DNA of 64,000 nt from assembly GCF_018831085.1 (NCBI RefSeq), contig NZ_JAGPNM010000005.1, forward strand, positions 62,001 to 126,000. Reading direction: 5' to 3'. The notes under the pieces are model-generated. The model saw nothing but the letters and a program-made list of their open reading frames with translations, searched no databases and was not told the origin of the DNA. The translations under genes and the position numbers were made by a program. Positions within the stretch are counted from its first letter, which is position 1. Each line of letters opens with the position of its first letter. Shown in pieces: positions 63,921-64,000 of the stretch. The DNA is from Rheinheimera oceanensis (GTDB lineage: Bacteria; Pseudomonadota; Gammaproteobacteria; Enterobacterales; Alteromonadaceae).

Positions 63921-64000
63921 AGCATTGCTTCCTGATTAAACTGACGCATCTGCTCGACACTAAGAAAATCAGGGTTGCTGTCAGACACATATTCAAAACC
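63917..64000 (-). CDS. pseB: UDP-N-acetylglucosamine 4,6-dehydratase PseB, C-terminal end only
   Basis: The last 27 codons of a minus-strand gene that enters from the right edge. The residues include FEYVSDSNPDFLSVEQM, a good match to the PseB C-terminus, where Asn-Pro/Asp-Phe-Leu precedes the last helix. The place right before pseC fits the pathway order. The rest lies outside the window. Confidence 0.75.
   Translation of the reverse strand, partial: GFEYVSDSNPDFLSVEQMRQFNQEAML

Overview
The window looks like chromosome from a motile marine or freshwater gammaproteobacterium of the Alteromonadales/Chromatiales type (Rheinheimera, Alishewanella and relatives are my best guess). Supporting this are Vibrio-like polar-flagellar genes (flgT, flgP, flgO-type lipoproteins, flgNMA-cheV-cheR-flgB order), a gammaproteobacterial mutH/rppH-ptsP-lgt-thyA block, a topA-cysB neighbourhood and moderate GC. 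The genus is an inference; no rRNA gene is present.

Layout. 1-7.4 kb: 3' end of a VolA-type lipase, sohB, a Na+/dicarboxylate symporter, a large Ig-repeat lipoprotein and astB. 7.6-14.6 kb: topA, an anchored hypothetical protein, an orphan histidine kinase, cysB, a solute-binding lipoprotein and mutH. 15-20.3 kb: rppH-ptsP-TSUP permease-lgt-thyA. 20.4-22.3 kb: three tandem FlgO-domain lipoproteins behind a sigma54-type promoter. 22.4-25.6 kb: a Gcr-family membrane protein, a pirin and tRNA-Arg(CCT). 25.7-49.5 kb: the flagellar block, with flgT, flgP, flgN-flgM, flgA, cheV, cheR, flgBCDE, an unrelated secreted protein, flgFGHIJKL, four flagellins, flaG, fliD, fliS and a fliT-like gene. 49.6-64 kb: a flagellin-glycosylation island with maf, then a plus-strand operon (glycosyltransferase, methyltransferase, PhyH dioxygenase, NeuD/PglD-type acyltransferase, WbqC, wecE). 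It converges on a minus-strand pseudaminic-acid operon (pseB-C-F-G-I-H-like, rfbA) that runs off the window.

How it works together. Promoter motifs read by eye give a tiered circuit. Sigma54 (TGGC-N7-TTGC type) sites precede the flgO trio, flgT, flgP, flgB, flgF and the sugar-modification operon. FliA (TAAAGTTT-N11-GCCGATAA type) sites precede flgM-flgN, each of the four flagellins and flaG. The pse genes should make CMP-pseudaminic acid, and Maf is the likely transferase onto flagellin. WecE plus acyl-, methyl- and hydroxyl-modifying enzymes suggest a second, decorated 4-amino-4,6-dideoxyhexose. This is the most novel-looking part of the window, and its shared sigma54 control with hook-basal-body genes supports a flagellar role.
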